From Ceratotherium simum simum (Eukaryota > Chordata > Mammalia > Perissodactyla > Rhinocerotidae): 64,000 nt of DNA. The translations under genes were made by a program, and so were the position numbers. The notes under the pieces were generated by a model. It ran no database searches and was not told where the DNA came from. It saw nothing but the letters and a program-made list of their open reading frames with translations. This document shows positions 45,501-57,260 of the stretch, in pieces (position 1 is the stretch's first letter; every line of letters begins with the position of its first letter). The DNA lies in contig NW_004454173.1 of the NCBI RefSeq assembly GCF_000283155.1, positions 1,573,438 through 1,637,437 of the forward strand, written 5' to 3'.

Positions 45501-47570
45501 CTACAAGCCCAGTGTCTGTCAAAGGGCATCGCGCTCCATGAGGAAGGCCTGCACACAATTGCCTTATGACCACCACCGTTCTGTTCTGGCATGAAGACAG
45601 TGATCACGGAAGTCAAATACTTACTAGTGCCAGGCTGGTCCAGGAATGTCTGTCCAGAAGGATGTGAGGGTCTGGGGTGGGAGAAAGGAATCAACATGAT
45701 ATTTTATACAGATCACACATAGTTAGCACGAGCATCAAGAAGTTTCAGTGAACAGTCTTGAAACCCAGCCTTGAACAGTAGTGGGATGGTCTGTGGGGCA
45801 AAAGGGAACATATGAGAATTTCTGTTTGTATGTTTATCTTATTTATGTAATCCTCCATGATTTTAAACCTATGGATTGACACTGGTGCCGTCTTCCATGG
45901 GTCAGAGGTCATGTGCCATAAATGGAAGAGGAAGTAGCGACCGCCAAGCACAGAAAGGCTGCAGGCATGGCTCTCACTGCTGAGTTTGCCGTCAGGACGT
46001 TGAGACACGTCACTGTGCCCAGTTCAGTGAATTTATTCTAATTCACAAAACGGACAATTTAGTCTAATTTACAAAACGGACGAGAGGATTAACAATATTC
46101 TTGAAATGAAGTCTCAAATTGAAGTATTCCCAATAATGCAAATGAGTACAAACAATAAGAGACTGGCAGACCAGACACTTCACCTTCCCTCAGTTACGAA
46201 TTGAAAACAAGGAAGTTAAAAAAAAACTATCCAGAAGTTGTTTAGAATTATTAAGGACAGTATTTGAAATTACAAATTCATAGTCACTCTCGTCAAAGTT
46301 GAACTTTATACTAATATAAAATTACTTAGAATATTAGCTAATAACATTTAGAAGCATCACTATCAGCAAGTCATTTAAAAACTGAGAAACTAGAATATTA
46401 TTAATATGAATTTTAGTGAAGGGACATATTTTTGTGCTTTTAATTTTTGAAATAATGGTAAAATATTGCTTATTTCATCTTTATCTTACTCTTTTACAAT
46501 TCCTTGTGTCTGTTATATATTGTACCTATGAGGGCATGTGAGAAAAAGTTTTATTAATATGGGTGGATCAATAAATTTCAGAGACTACTGGTGTAATTCC
46601 AGATCAAGAATGTACACAAAAGTATTTCACAGACGGCTCTGCAGTCTCCCTCTGCACCATGTTGAAATCTTCTTCCAAAATCGGGCCTCAAGTATTTAAT
46701 TAAAGGATTCTGAGACTGAGAATAAAGTTTTGCAACCACTTAGCTAGACAGTCTTATACCTTAATCTATGACAGGTAGAAAAAAATCCACCCATTTTAGA
46801 AATATTCTCCTAATCATTGTTTAGGAGATGGAAACTCCTAAACTATTCACTGGAAACATATAAATCCTGTTGTTAAAGCTTTAAGTCAATATAATTGCCA
46901 TGATTCTACCAATTCCTCCATGGAAGCTCAAGAATGAAAGGCATAGGGAGAGCAATTAGCTTTATTGTCCATAAGCGACCACTGGTTTTGATAACAATAA
47001 AATGTCATGTACTGAGACATAATATACATTTCTTTACCCATTTTTAACCTAACTAGCTAAGCTAGCTCTTAGCTAGACATACTTTCAAAGCCGAGATAAA
47101 GATTAGTCGTAGTCTTAGTGTTTCAGTCTTATTCTTTAAGATGCTGAGAAGACAAGTCATTCAGAAAGAAAAAGAAAACGTCGTTTTAAAATCTGAACTC
47201 TTTTCACTATTCTGCATGCTTAAAAATGTTCATAACACAATGTTGAAAAATTGGCCTTTTTCTGGCTTGAATGTGGAAACATAATTTAAGGTTTAAAGAT
47301 GTGGAAATTCATATAAAAGTATAAATTAGAAATAGAAAAGACAAGGTGTAAGTTAGAAACGCAGCTGTTGCTCGTGATCTTTTAAACTTGCTCCTTCTAT
47401 TTGCACTATTAGATCCCATGCATATGAAAAACGTGTATGGATTCACAAAGGAGAGGCTAGATCAAGTGTGATGTCCACCTTCTATACGCTAACGAAACTA
47501 CGTTGTAGGAATTACGATGGAACAAATTATTAAATTTTAACCAAACCCAGTTAGAAACATAGAATTTGAG
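42544..47570. other. Unassigned sequence, 5 kb
   Basis: The longest stretch in the window with no transposon I can name. Its frames (43201-43557 plus, 118 codons; 43274-43609, 44449-44694, 44784-45071, 45428-45697 and 45745-46008 minus, 81-111 codons) do not show recognisable domains. Several overlap frames on the opposite strand. GC rises at 43270-43450 and 44220-45020, so conserved non-coding or a lineage-specific transcript is possible but unproven. Confidence 0.4.
46037..46083. repeat. Two-copy 26-bp tandem repeat
   Basis: 'tctaattcacaaaacggaca' begins the first copy at 46037; the second, at 46063, begins 'tctaatttacaaaacggacg'. One substitution separates the shared first 19 bases. Confidence 0.88.
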
Positions 47571-47574
47571 AAAC

Positions 47575-47710
47575 AAAATTCACCCCACCTCTCATTTTAT
47601 AAAGGAGGGAGCAGAGCCACAGAGAGACCCAGTGACTACTGAGGGTTGCGTGGCTTGTGTGCAGAGCCCAATGCTGTGGTCTTTCCGCCACATCACACTG
47701 CTTGTCAGGA
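47575..47710 (-). mobile_element. MIR or L2/L3-type 3' end fragment
   Basis: 'tcattttataaaggagggag' near 47592, 'agagccacagagagacccag' near 47613 and 'gtggtctttccgccacatca' near 47676 follow the order of an ancient antisense SINE/LINE tail. The exact family is uncertain. Confidence 0.55.
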
Positions 47711-47719
47711 GCGCTATAC

Positions 47720-49119
47720 ACACACTTATATATATATATATTTTAAATGGCATTAAAAATAAAATTAAATCAAATAGTATTTTTTTCACTGACATGCCCC
47801 TTCTCTCTTCATATTTCCTCTTAATAAGGGACAGTGACCTCCAGGGACAATAAATCAAGATGGCATTTTTTCTTTTATGAGACTGTGATATTTCATGAAG
47901 TTTAACACCTTGACTGCTTGAAGCCCAGATCTTCTCATTTGAGGTGCATGATGACTGGCTACACTTTCTCTTCTGTTCGCCCTGGTTTTATTCCTTTCCT
48001 CTGAGTCAAGGTTTTACTCACTCGATTCCCATTTATTAGGCAAATGGTGCCAGATGCTGGGGATTTACAGGGAAATGGACCCCAGCTCCACCCTCAAGGA
48101 TCTCCATCAGGTGGGTAGGGAAGTGAAGCATTCACTCCTTCTCTCATACTCTTGTTCCCACAGTGCCAAGGGTTGCAAATTGCAGAGCAACGAATCATCC
48201 CAGGTTGCACCTGAGACATGTGGGTGCTCAGGTAAGGCTAATAATTTGTCATCCTTCCAAGTGATATTCTTTGAATAGTTTTTTGAAAGTACCTAGAGGA
48301 GCAGCTAAGTGCAAGAGAAAGGAAGAAAAAGGAGACTGGTGTCCCTGTTCAGTGTTGCTTATGTGATCCCAAGAACACTGAGCAAACTTTTTGTGTTGAG
48401 AGGGACAGAAGTAGGGTTGGGTGGAGCCCCAACTAACATCTGTATTTTATCAGGCCGTTACTTTGATGAACATTTTCCCTCTGAGAGTATGCCATGAACT
48501 TGTTGTATGTCTGATTCTCTGGTGGATGATGTTGTAACAGGGTTCTAATTTATGTTCTCTCCTCTTCTCTCACTTAAATTCTTTCCCTGTTATACAAAAT
48601 TCTTCTATGTCTCTAGAAGTTAAATATCTTGAGATCTTGAGATTTTGGCTTCTTTGTCATGAAGCCCCCTGACAATGGGCTAGGTCTTTGATTCTCATAG
48701 AAATCTGACATACACTTATGACAAGCTATTTGCTTGGATCCACACAGGTCAAAATGAATACAATTGATCTATAGGCTCTTTCTAGATATTTAGATGATTG
48801 CTTTGACTGTTGTGCTTAGACCATTTTTGGCCCTATCAGCTGATAGACCTTTTTTCTTTTTATCCTATTAGAAATATGGTATCCCTGGAGGGCTCATGAT
48901 TTCCTGTCCCTCCCCACCCTTCCCACACTCTCCTCTGCTTCCCAGATGTGTAATTGTTATTTTGGCTGTGCCCAATCACCTCGATAATGTAAGACATGGT
49001 GATCAAACTAATAAAGTACAAAAGGTTATTAAGAGAAAAAAATTCCATAAATATCTATAGGGCAATGGAACCGTGAGCAGTAGGCTTCATGAGCATATAG
49101 TAATATGACTTTGTGTCTT
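47720..49119. other. Mostly unassigned sequence with an L2 trace
   Basis: A TA run at 47729-47741. An antisense L2 trace at about 48020-48115 ('cccatttattaggcaaatgg', 'ccaccctcaaggatctccat'). The remainder has no nameable repeat; frames 48054-48278 and 48309-48497 have no recognisable domain. Confidence 0.45.
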
Positions 49120-49270
49120 TCATGAGGCTCTCTCAGTGCTTTATGTACTGGTCAGTATTATTAGCCTACTTTACAGCTGAAGACATTAACACATAGAGAG
49201 ATGTACATTCCCAAGGTCATACACTGCATCAAGAGCAGAGCAGCAAGCAGAGGAGTGAGCAGGCATCCTA
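49120..49270 (-). mobile_element. MIR SINE fragment
   Basis: Antisense MIR: 'cagtgctttatgtactggtc' near 49135, 'ttattagcctactttacagc' near 49159, 'cattcccaaggtcatacact' near 49206 and 'agagcagagcagcaagcaga' near 49232. Confidence 0.8.
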
Positions 49271-49584
49271 TAAAGCTATGTTTATACCAAGTGTGTTTTG
49301 GGAAGAATAAAGCTTGCTAGTGAAAACAAAGCTGTTACAACTAGCAGCACCACCTATTTCTCCCATTCCAGATAAAGATCTGAGGGAGGAGAAAGAGAAA
49401 AAGACAGCAATGTTAGAGTTTACAACATATGATGAGAGAGAAAGATATTTGTCTGACATTTGGTTTTAAAAAATTTTTAGGCTACAACGATGCAAATAAT
49501 TCCATGAACCAAAGTAAAACATGTAGTTCAACGTTAACTTCTCCTTCCCATTCTCATTTAAATCCTACACAACCCCAATGCCTC

Positions 49585-49840
49585 CACCAAGCCCACTATG
49601 TGCCAGATACAGCACCATGCTTTGCATATATTGATTATTCACTTCTCTTCCGAGGGCCTGGCACATCATAATCCCTCAAAGAGCTACTGAATGAATAAAT
49701 GATAGATAAATAGATATTAACACCTATCTTAATATTAATATCAATACCATCTTAGTGATGAGTAATGTCAGCAAAGAACAATTAATTTGGACAGGGTTAT
49801 ACAATGAGTTCATGACAGAGCTGACATTTTTAATTCTCCC
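49585..49840 (-). mobile_element. Degraded MIR/L2-like remnant crossing the inverted-repeat boundary
   Basis: 'cccactatgtgccagataca' near 49590 looks like the tail of an antisense MIR. 'accatcttagtgatgagtaa' near 49746 and 'acagggttatacaatgagtt' near 49791 could be its core. Between them lies 'gggcctggcacatcataatc', a second tail-like piece. If the reading is right, the ancient element runs unbroken across 49733, the outer edge of the left arm. Confidence 0.5.
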
Positions 49841-51117
49841 TCCATCTCCTCAAGCTAAAGGGCTTATCAAAGTATTTCAACCACATACAGTACTTTTCTT
49901 AAAAGAGATTCAGCAAATATAATGCTCTCTATTTTATTACATTTCCAAGAGTATTCAAGTATCTGATGATCTTTCTACTATCCTACACTGTCTAGGTCCA
50001 CCTTAATCCTTCAACTCATAAAACAATGGTTTATGTCACTAGGTTAGCAATGAAATATCATTTCATTGTGACATCTCTGGTGCTATTATTTCATTTAGCA
50101 TATTTTATAACTTCAATTCAATCTTAGGTTCTTTGAAGGCAGAGATTTGGTGCTATTTACATTTTTGCATTACCCTCATCATCTCATGGTGTGTTGATCA
50201 CATAGTAGTAGATATTTAGCATTTTTAGCAAACTGATTACAATGAAAAGACACTATTGGTGCCACTCTGTGATCAGACATCAAGAGACACTGAGGAGGTT
50301 TCTTTAACTCTCACAGCCAACATCTTATCACTACAAGGACCATTGAAACAATAATCAATGATCCAGACCTGGCCCATGAGACAGGTCCAAAAAATAAAGA
50401 AATCTAATGTATCAAGATACAGTAGCCTCTATTGCTTGCTTCTTCTTCTTCTTCAATAAACAATGATACATATTTGAGTTAAAATGAAATAATTCAAAAA
50501 TTCAATACTTTTTTGGTCCCGCTAGAATTGAGAAATTTTGAGGCCTTTAGGACCACATTATTTCCAAGAGGAGATTTTTTTACAGTTCATGTGTATTCCT
50601 TTGGTTTAACCAGAAACCATGTATGTGACCATTTCCCGCATTTATAACTTGATTGGCAGTTTCCACTCTCCTCAAAGTGAAAGGAAAGCATTGGTTGTAC
50701 CAAAGTGGGGCCACATAGCCAACGGGTTCCAATGGAGTAAGCACCGAGATTTACGAAAGTGTTCAGTGAATGTACTAATCCAAGGAAGTCGGTGGGCCAT
50801 GTTTGTTAAGTGTGGAACTTTATAGCACAGGTACTGACAGCTAGTAATGAGATACAGAAACTTTTACCACATCAGTAGCCCAGTCCTTCCTGGCTTGGAG
50901 TTGGCCCAAGATCTGTGCCCTCTGCTACCATGTTTATGATACACAGCACAGCACGGGCTGCTGAAGATGCCCATTTTTCAGTTCAAGGGGTGCTCAACCA
51001 TTTCTTCCACATCTTTACTCAGGAGAAGTGATTTTCTAAATTCTTGGATGCTGGAAATGACCCAAACACAGCTCACTAAACTAATTTCTCTCAGAATTTT
51101 TAAATGCGTGTGCATTT
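49733..51117 (+). repeat. Left arm of a 1385-bp perfect inverted repeat
   Basis: Every base compared in this arm pairs with the reverse complement of 53327-54711 (paired positions always sum to 104444). Reading line by line I found no mismatch. The match stops at 49732 (a against a) on the outside and after 51117 on the inside. The arm contains an old L2 3' end (about 50125-50240) and no transposon termini at its edges, so it is a segmental inverted duplication and not a mobile element. The 68-codon frame at 50619-50825 appears in both arms purely because the DNA is duplicated. Confidence 0.98.
50125..50240 (+). mobile_element. L2 LINE 3' end inside the left arm
   Basis: 'ggttctttgaaggcagagat' near 50127 and 'gttgatcacatagtagtaga' near 50194 fit an L2 3' terminus. 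Its mirror image lies at 54204-54319. The element is ancient, so both copies must derive from one L2 duplicated recently. Confidence 0.65.
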
Positions 51118-53326
51118 GAGCATAAACACTATCCATATGTTTCTGATTCATTTACACTGAACTCATCAAAGGGCTGTGTTGTAAGAGCTGTTTGATGTCA
51201 GGAACACTTGAGGGTTTTTTTTAAAGGAATTTTATACTTTCTTTCACCATTTTCCTTAGGAAGCCAAACGTTGTTGAGAGTAAACAAACTTGGACCCCCA
51301 AGGATCTGGGGTTTACCCTCATATTCAAAACGCGGGAGGAGGTAGGTCGGCAGCTTGGCAGGAAAGGCATGCCTAGCCTTGGCTGTATCTTGGCACTATT
51401 CCCCAAAGGATAAGCAGGCCTAAGGCTGAGCAGGGAAACCCCTTTTGAGAGGCCTTCTTTCATTTGGTGGCTTATTCATTCAATTTTAAAAAGTCACCTC
51501 AAACTCTTGGAAGCTACTTGGGGTCTGTCCCTTGCTAGTTGGAGAAGAAGGCTTTAAACTGTTGCTACTGCAATTGCCCTTCAGTTTTTGGAAGGGAACC
51601 AGAGGAGGCTTTTTAGAAAACGGTATTTGTTCACCTGACTACATCATGTCCTACACTGATGTGCTCAAGAGACAAGACAAGCATCTCTGGCTACAGCTGA
51701 GAAGCAATTAAAGTTGCTCTTTTACAAACATGTGGCTCATTCCATTTTTCCTTCATTAAGAACAAAAGAGAAGGAGGGTCATTTATTGCCATGAGTCACT
51801 TGAGGTATAATGGAAGGAATTCCAAGACGCTGCTGAGACAAAACAAAACTGACATTATGAAAGCCATGTCTAAACACTAATTTAAACTGTCAACTTCCTA
51901 CCAAGGAAGACTCCTGACATACAGAGAATTAAAGCTTTAAAGATCTCGTAAATCACTGAGGAGATTAGCACCAACGTGGACGAGGTAAAATGCATTTCTG
52001 CCTCTGGAGGGTTGGAGCGGTTCAAAGCTGTCCTCTAGGATTGGACAGGAAAATTAGTTGTAATAACTAGGAAGAGAAGAATTCTCAAACGTAGCTTCTT
52101 GGGGATTTCAGAGTGCAAGCTTCGCCCACCACAGTTATTTCAGGTACTCGAGTTAGTGAAATATAATATAGACGCTTTCAGGATCCAGCATATAGTACAA
52201 TAAAAATGACTTGAAAAATGTTAGAATTCAAAAACATTATTTACAAATACCGAACATTTTTCCAACCCCAAACCACTCAAATAGCTAAAATGTCAACCCA
52301 AGTGTCTGACTTCATGGTGGCTTTAACACCACTCTGTCCATCTCCTGTTTTCCATGTGTGCCTTTCTCCAAGGATCTTGCTGCATATGTATTGTTCTCCG
52401 GCAAGATCCATCACCATGTCCCCAGTTATAACGGTGAAGTTTCCAAGTTCTGTCGCCACACCAAGAAGTCTTCAGAGAAAACTTGGTTGGGATTTCCATC
52501 AATTTTTATATTTCAATATTGCCACTTCAGGGCTTTTGAGTTAAGAATAAAGGAACCACTGGCTCCAGTGTGAGCATCCTCAACCTCACCCACTGCAGAT
52601 AGAATGAGCATAAGGAGGTCCTGTTCCCCAGTGGTCTGCACCCAGAGAGGCTGAGACCCTGCTAGGAGAGAGAAGCAACTGAGTGTTGTGCAAACCTTTC
52701 AAGAGAGAAGAGGCAGAGAACTGTGAACTTGAAGAGCTAAATCACACTGCACTAACTCTTCTCCCCACTCCCGAGGTCTCACTAACCATTTCTCTATGGG
52801 TTCTTTCCCAAAGACCCCATCAAATAAAACTGTTTCCTAAGTCACTGGTGCACTCTAGAGGAATCTCTTTGATTTGGATCCTACCACATCTCCTCCAGTC
52901 CAGAAAGGACTTTCTGAAGCACATGTTGATCTGGTCTCTTCCTTCCCCAAATTGGAAACTTTTGCATGCAGTAATTTTATTCCATTCTTTGATTTTTTCT
53001 TCTTTTGGCTTAAATTGAAGTGATACAGAAATCCACACAGAGAAGAGTGGAATATAATTGCTACGATCTTCAGACTGAATCAGCCTCATCCAAGATATAG
53101 CTGCTATGTTCTCCTTTCTTCTCAGGCATTTTGCTTCTTTACCTCTGCACTCCTATTACTGGCAGTTGTCAGAAGAGTCAGAAAAGGGTTTATGTGGCTA
53201 ATGGAGAACACTAGCAGAACATTTAAGGAAGCATCTTGAAGTGAAACCAGTTGATTCAACCACACACATCCAGCTGTGGGACACTCACTCCCAAGTTCCA
53301 AGACAGAAAACTTAGACCCCAGCTTT
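51118..53326. other. 2209-bp spacer of the inverted repeat
   Basis: Single-copy sequence in this window, not self-complementary. No repeat is named. Frames on both strands (51221-51463 minus, 52218-52544 plus, 52277-52459 minus, 52683-53018 plus, 52820-53089 minus) have no recognisable domain. A pyrimidine tract ending 'ttttccttag' near 51248 resembles a splice acceptor but has no partner. The spacer could invert by recombination between the arms. Confidence 0.6.
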
Positions 53327-54711
53327 AAATGCACACGCATTTAAAAATTCTGAGAGAAATTAGTTTAGTGAGCTGTGTTTGGGTCATTTCCAGCATCCAA
53401 GAATTTAGAAAATCACTTCTCCTGAGTAAAGATGTGGAAGAAATGGTTGAGCACCCCTTGAACTGAAAAATGGGCATCTTCAGCAGCCCGTGCTGTGCTG
53501 TGTATCATAAACATGGTAGCAGAGGGCACAGATCTTGGGCCAACTCCAAGCCAGGAAGGACTGGGCTACTGATGTGGTAAAAGTTTCTGTATCTCATTAC
53601 TAGCTGTCAGTACCTGTGCTATAAAGTTCCACACTTAACAAACATGGCCCACCGACTTCCTTGGATTAGTACATTCACTGAACACTTTCGTAAATCTCGG
53701 TGCTTACTCCATTGGAACCCGTTGGCTATGTGGCCCCACTTTGGTACAACCAATGCTTTCCTTTCACTTTGAGGAGAGTGGAAACTGCCAATCAAGTTAT
53801 AAATGCGGGAAATGGTCACATACATGGTTTCTGGTTAAACCAAAGGAATACACATGAACTGTAAAAAAATCTCCTCTTGGAAATAATGTGGTCCTAAAGG
53901 CCTCAAAATTTCTCAATTCTAGCGGGACCAAAAAAGTATTGAATTTTTGAATTATTTCATTTTAACTCAAATATGTATCATTGTTTATTGAAGAAGAAGA
54001 AGAAGCAAGCAATAGAGGCTACTGTATCTTGATACATTAGATTTCTTTATTTTTTGGACCTGTCTCATGGGCCAGGTCTGGATCATTGATTATTGTTTCA
54101 ATGGTCCTTGTAGTGATAAGATGTTGGCTGTGAGAGTTAAAGAAACCTCCTCAGTGTCTCTTGATGTCTGATCACAGAGTGGCACCAATAGTGTCTTTTC
54201 ATTGTAATCAGTTTGCTAAAAATGCTAAATATCTACTACTATGTGATCAACACACCATGAGATGATGAGGGTAATGCAAAAATGTAAATAGCACCAAATC
54301 TCTGCCTTCAAAGAACCTAAGATTGAATTGAAGTTATAAAATATGCTAAATGAAATAATAGCACCAGAGATGTCACAATGAAATGATATTTCATTGCTAA
54401 CCTAGTGACATAAACCATTGTTTTATGAGTTGAAGGATTAAGGTGGACCTAGACAGTGTAGGATAGTAGAAAGATCATCAGATACTTGAATACTCTTGGA
54501 AATGTAATAAAATAGAGAGCATTATATTTGCTGAATCTCTTTTAAGAAAAGTACTGTATGTGGTTGAAATACTTTGATAAGCCCTTTAGCTTGAGGAGAT
54601 GGAGGGAGAATTAAAAATGTCAGCTCTGTCATGAACTCATTGTATAACCCTGTCCAAATTAATTGTTCTTTGCTGACATTACTCATCACTAAGATGGTAT
54701 TGATATTAATA
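53327..54711 (-). repeat. Right arm of a 1385-bp perfect inverted repeat
   Basis: Exact reverse complement of 49733-51117. The inner edge is 'aaatgcacacgcat' at 53327; the outer edge is 'tgatattaata' ending at 54711, after which the two arms differ. The frame 53619-53825 (minus) repeats the left arm's 68-codon frame residue for residue. The outer edge falls where the left-arm sequence appears to continue an ancient repeat, which favours this arm as the derived copy (inference). Confidence 0.98.
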
Positions 54712-54713
54712 AA

Positions 54714-54733
54714 AACTTGCAAAGATGCAAGTT
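54714..54733. repeat. Perfect 8-bp-stem hairpin at the outer junction
   Basis: 'aacttgca' is followed by the 4-base loop 'aaga' and the exact complement 'tgcaagtt'. It lies two bases outside the right arm. It has no counterpart outside the left arm. Confidence 0.9.
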
Positions 54734-57070
54734 GCTCCAGAATCCTTTTGTCCAGGGTCACATCTATATCAGTCTTCTGCTCAATGGGAAACTTAGTTTA
54801 AATTTTTAGTGGTGCTATAGAGGTTTAATTACAGTCATGTTACTCTAAATTCAGTTCTTTATTGCCAAAACTATTGCATTTTATTCCTTTTTGGAAGAGA
54901 GGCACAAAACACACAATGTAATGGAGATCCCTCCTTGGGCTTCGCTTCCAGATTCCAAAATAAAACTCAGATCAGAAACTGCAGAAGTGGTCTCAATAAA
55001 ACTGTTGTAAAGGACATCCTGCTTCTTTGAGGGTAGACTTGATAGTATGCCCATAAACTCCCACAGAGCCACAGACTCATCCCCAAACTACTCTTTGGCT
55101 GATTGTAAGATGGAAGACACTCAACTCCATCCCTCACTCAGAGCAAGACTGCTGCTCTGTCTCACACCTTCTGAATCTGTTCCAATCAGCAAGTGGTAAT
55201 TGCCATAAAACTTCAAAGGAGAATTATAAGAAGTGCCTTGTCTGAAGACAGGACAGGAAACTCAACAGTGAAATCTACCTGAGTATGACACCCTCTGAAA
55301 GGAACTGAATTATCAGGATCTGCTATCTGCTTCTGAATACCATTGTCTGCTTTTTAGTGATCACTGGATCTCAAGACCGAAGCTGCCTGAAAACCCCACC
55401 AGCCCAGTTCAAATGGCTTGCAGTTATTTCTGGGATCTTAATTCATCATGAACTCATAGCTGTTTTCAGGTTCCTGTGGTTCCTTTTAAGCTTTAGTCCA
55501 CAGAAAAGTACACCAGGTATTAGGCAGAAACTCTGGCATCAGGAAGGTGCTGGCTTGCCAGCACGGGAAGTGCAGATGAATGATTTGGTTTGATTACACT
55601 ATTTAAAGCTCCAAGTGCAGGGAACACCTTGCGTAGCCAGAAATCATCTTTTCTGTTTATAGGTCAAATGACTAGCCACTGAGAGAATCCTAAAGATCAT
55701 ATTTGGATTTGGCCATCTCTTGCTGACATTCCTCTTGTGTTTGTAAACATTGCAGACTTTGACCCCAATCTCTCACAAATCCACGACCAACACCAAACAG
55801 CCACAGAGGAGCTGCAGAACATAATGTGATTCTGTAATGCAAGACAGGACGGCTTTCTAAGTGTGCAGATCTGGAAGAATTCCTGGCATAATCCTTCTTA
55901 CGTTATGATAATCACTTCCATCTTCAGAACACACGCAAACAGTGCTCCCTTGGACATTGCTCCTGGAAGCTGGAGTGCACTCTCTTCTGCTGGGTGAACT
56001 GCATATGGTAGGGCACTAGGGCAATGAGTATGTGAGCAGGACACAATAGTTCCTGCCAAAGTAGAAACAAGCAAAGAAAACCCAGAGACTGATTAACTGC
56101 TGCAGAAGGAGAATGTGTAAGACAGCAACCACTCTCCAAAACTTGAAAGTCAGCTCCAGTCATGATTTACTCCTCCCTGTATTCATTTAATGGACACTTA
56201 TCGAGTGCCTACTGTGTGCCATAGGTGCACTGTGTGGGAAAGGACCATTTATGAGTAGGAGACTATGAGTTGAAATTTATTTGTAATCTCACATTTTAAT
56301 AGTCATGCCAAACAAAGTCAGTCTCACCTCACAGAGCATAGAAATAGAGTCTTCAGAGTGGACTGGGAATATTTGCTTAAAGTATAGTTACCATTTTTAA
56401 ACAGGTAAAAACTCTAAAACATTGAGGAGACTAAAAATGGGAGGAGCCTAAGTTGATTAAATAAACAAAGGAAAAAAGTTGGATTCTGATTTCCACCTAC
56501 TCAATCCCTTGTAGAAATGCAGTCTAGAATCAACTCTTCTCAACTTCAGTTGTCAGGACACATGGACGGCTTTTCCCTAGGGAGTCAGCTTGTAAAGCAA
56601 ATGTATAAGGATCCTTATATCTTTTATTCAAAACCCCAGTCCAGTGCAGTTGCAAGGAAACCAAGTAAGTGGGCACAGGGCCAAGGTCCTGAGTTACATC
56701 CCTTGTGTCCAATATCTGACAGACTTTAAGGAGAATTTTGCCCTTGGATCATTTATACAGTCTTGCAAAATACCAGGAGAAAAGCAAAGGAGCGTGGATC
56801 GGCTCTGGGACAAGTATACGGTCACGGGCACGTTTTATTCGTACAGTTGTCACACTTTGTACCTCAGGGATGAGAGAATTTCAAATCTTGAAGACTTTAT
56901 AACCAGTCTAATAGATAACTAGTTCTTAAATTTGTTGCTGAGTCATAGTAGCAGTAAGTATAGTCCAAAACAATAGAGAGCAGAAAAAAGCAGAGGCTTC
57001 GAACCCAAGAAAGAATACCATAATAACATGATAATAAATGACCATATCTGCAGAGCACCCTACTGTATGC
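54734..57070. other. Unassigned sequence with an L2 trace
   Basis: No gene seen. An antisense L2 trace lies near 56170-56235 ('cgagtgcctactgtgtgcca'). Frames 54881-55072, 55357-55593, 55924-56163, 56517-56729 and 56644-56922 show no recognisable domain. Confidence 0.45.
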
Positions 57071-57074
57071 AGCA

Positions 57075-57260
57075 GTTTTCTTTACCATACATTATTTCAC
57101 TTTTTTTCCTTACAACAATCTTGTGAGCTAGACATTATTAATCCTTTCCAGTAGACAGGAAAAGAGACTGATGGAGATCAAGCCTGCCCTAAGATTCCGC
57201 AGATTCCACACCTAAAGCCGGGCTTCTGCTCCTAAGACCTGTGCTCCTTTCCTTGTAACA
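57075..57260 (-). mobile_element. MIR SINE fragment
   Basis: Antisense MIR: 'acattatttcactttttttc' near 57089, 'caatcttgtgagctagacat' near 57116, 'aggaaaagagactgatggag' near 57158 and 'taagacctgtgctcctttcc' near 57233. Confidence 0.75.

Noticed and set aside
50619..50825. 68-codon ORF found identically twice (also 53619-53825, minus)
   Set aside because: The repetition reflects the inverted duplication of DNA and not selection on a protein. No motif, no initiation context and no splice signals.
49733..54711. Inverted repeat as a DNA transposon with long terminal inverted repeats
   Set aside because: The arms contain old L2/MIR debris, their outer ends show no transposon terminal motif, there is no target duplication outside, and the spacer has no transposase.
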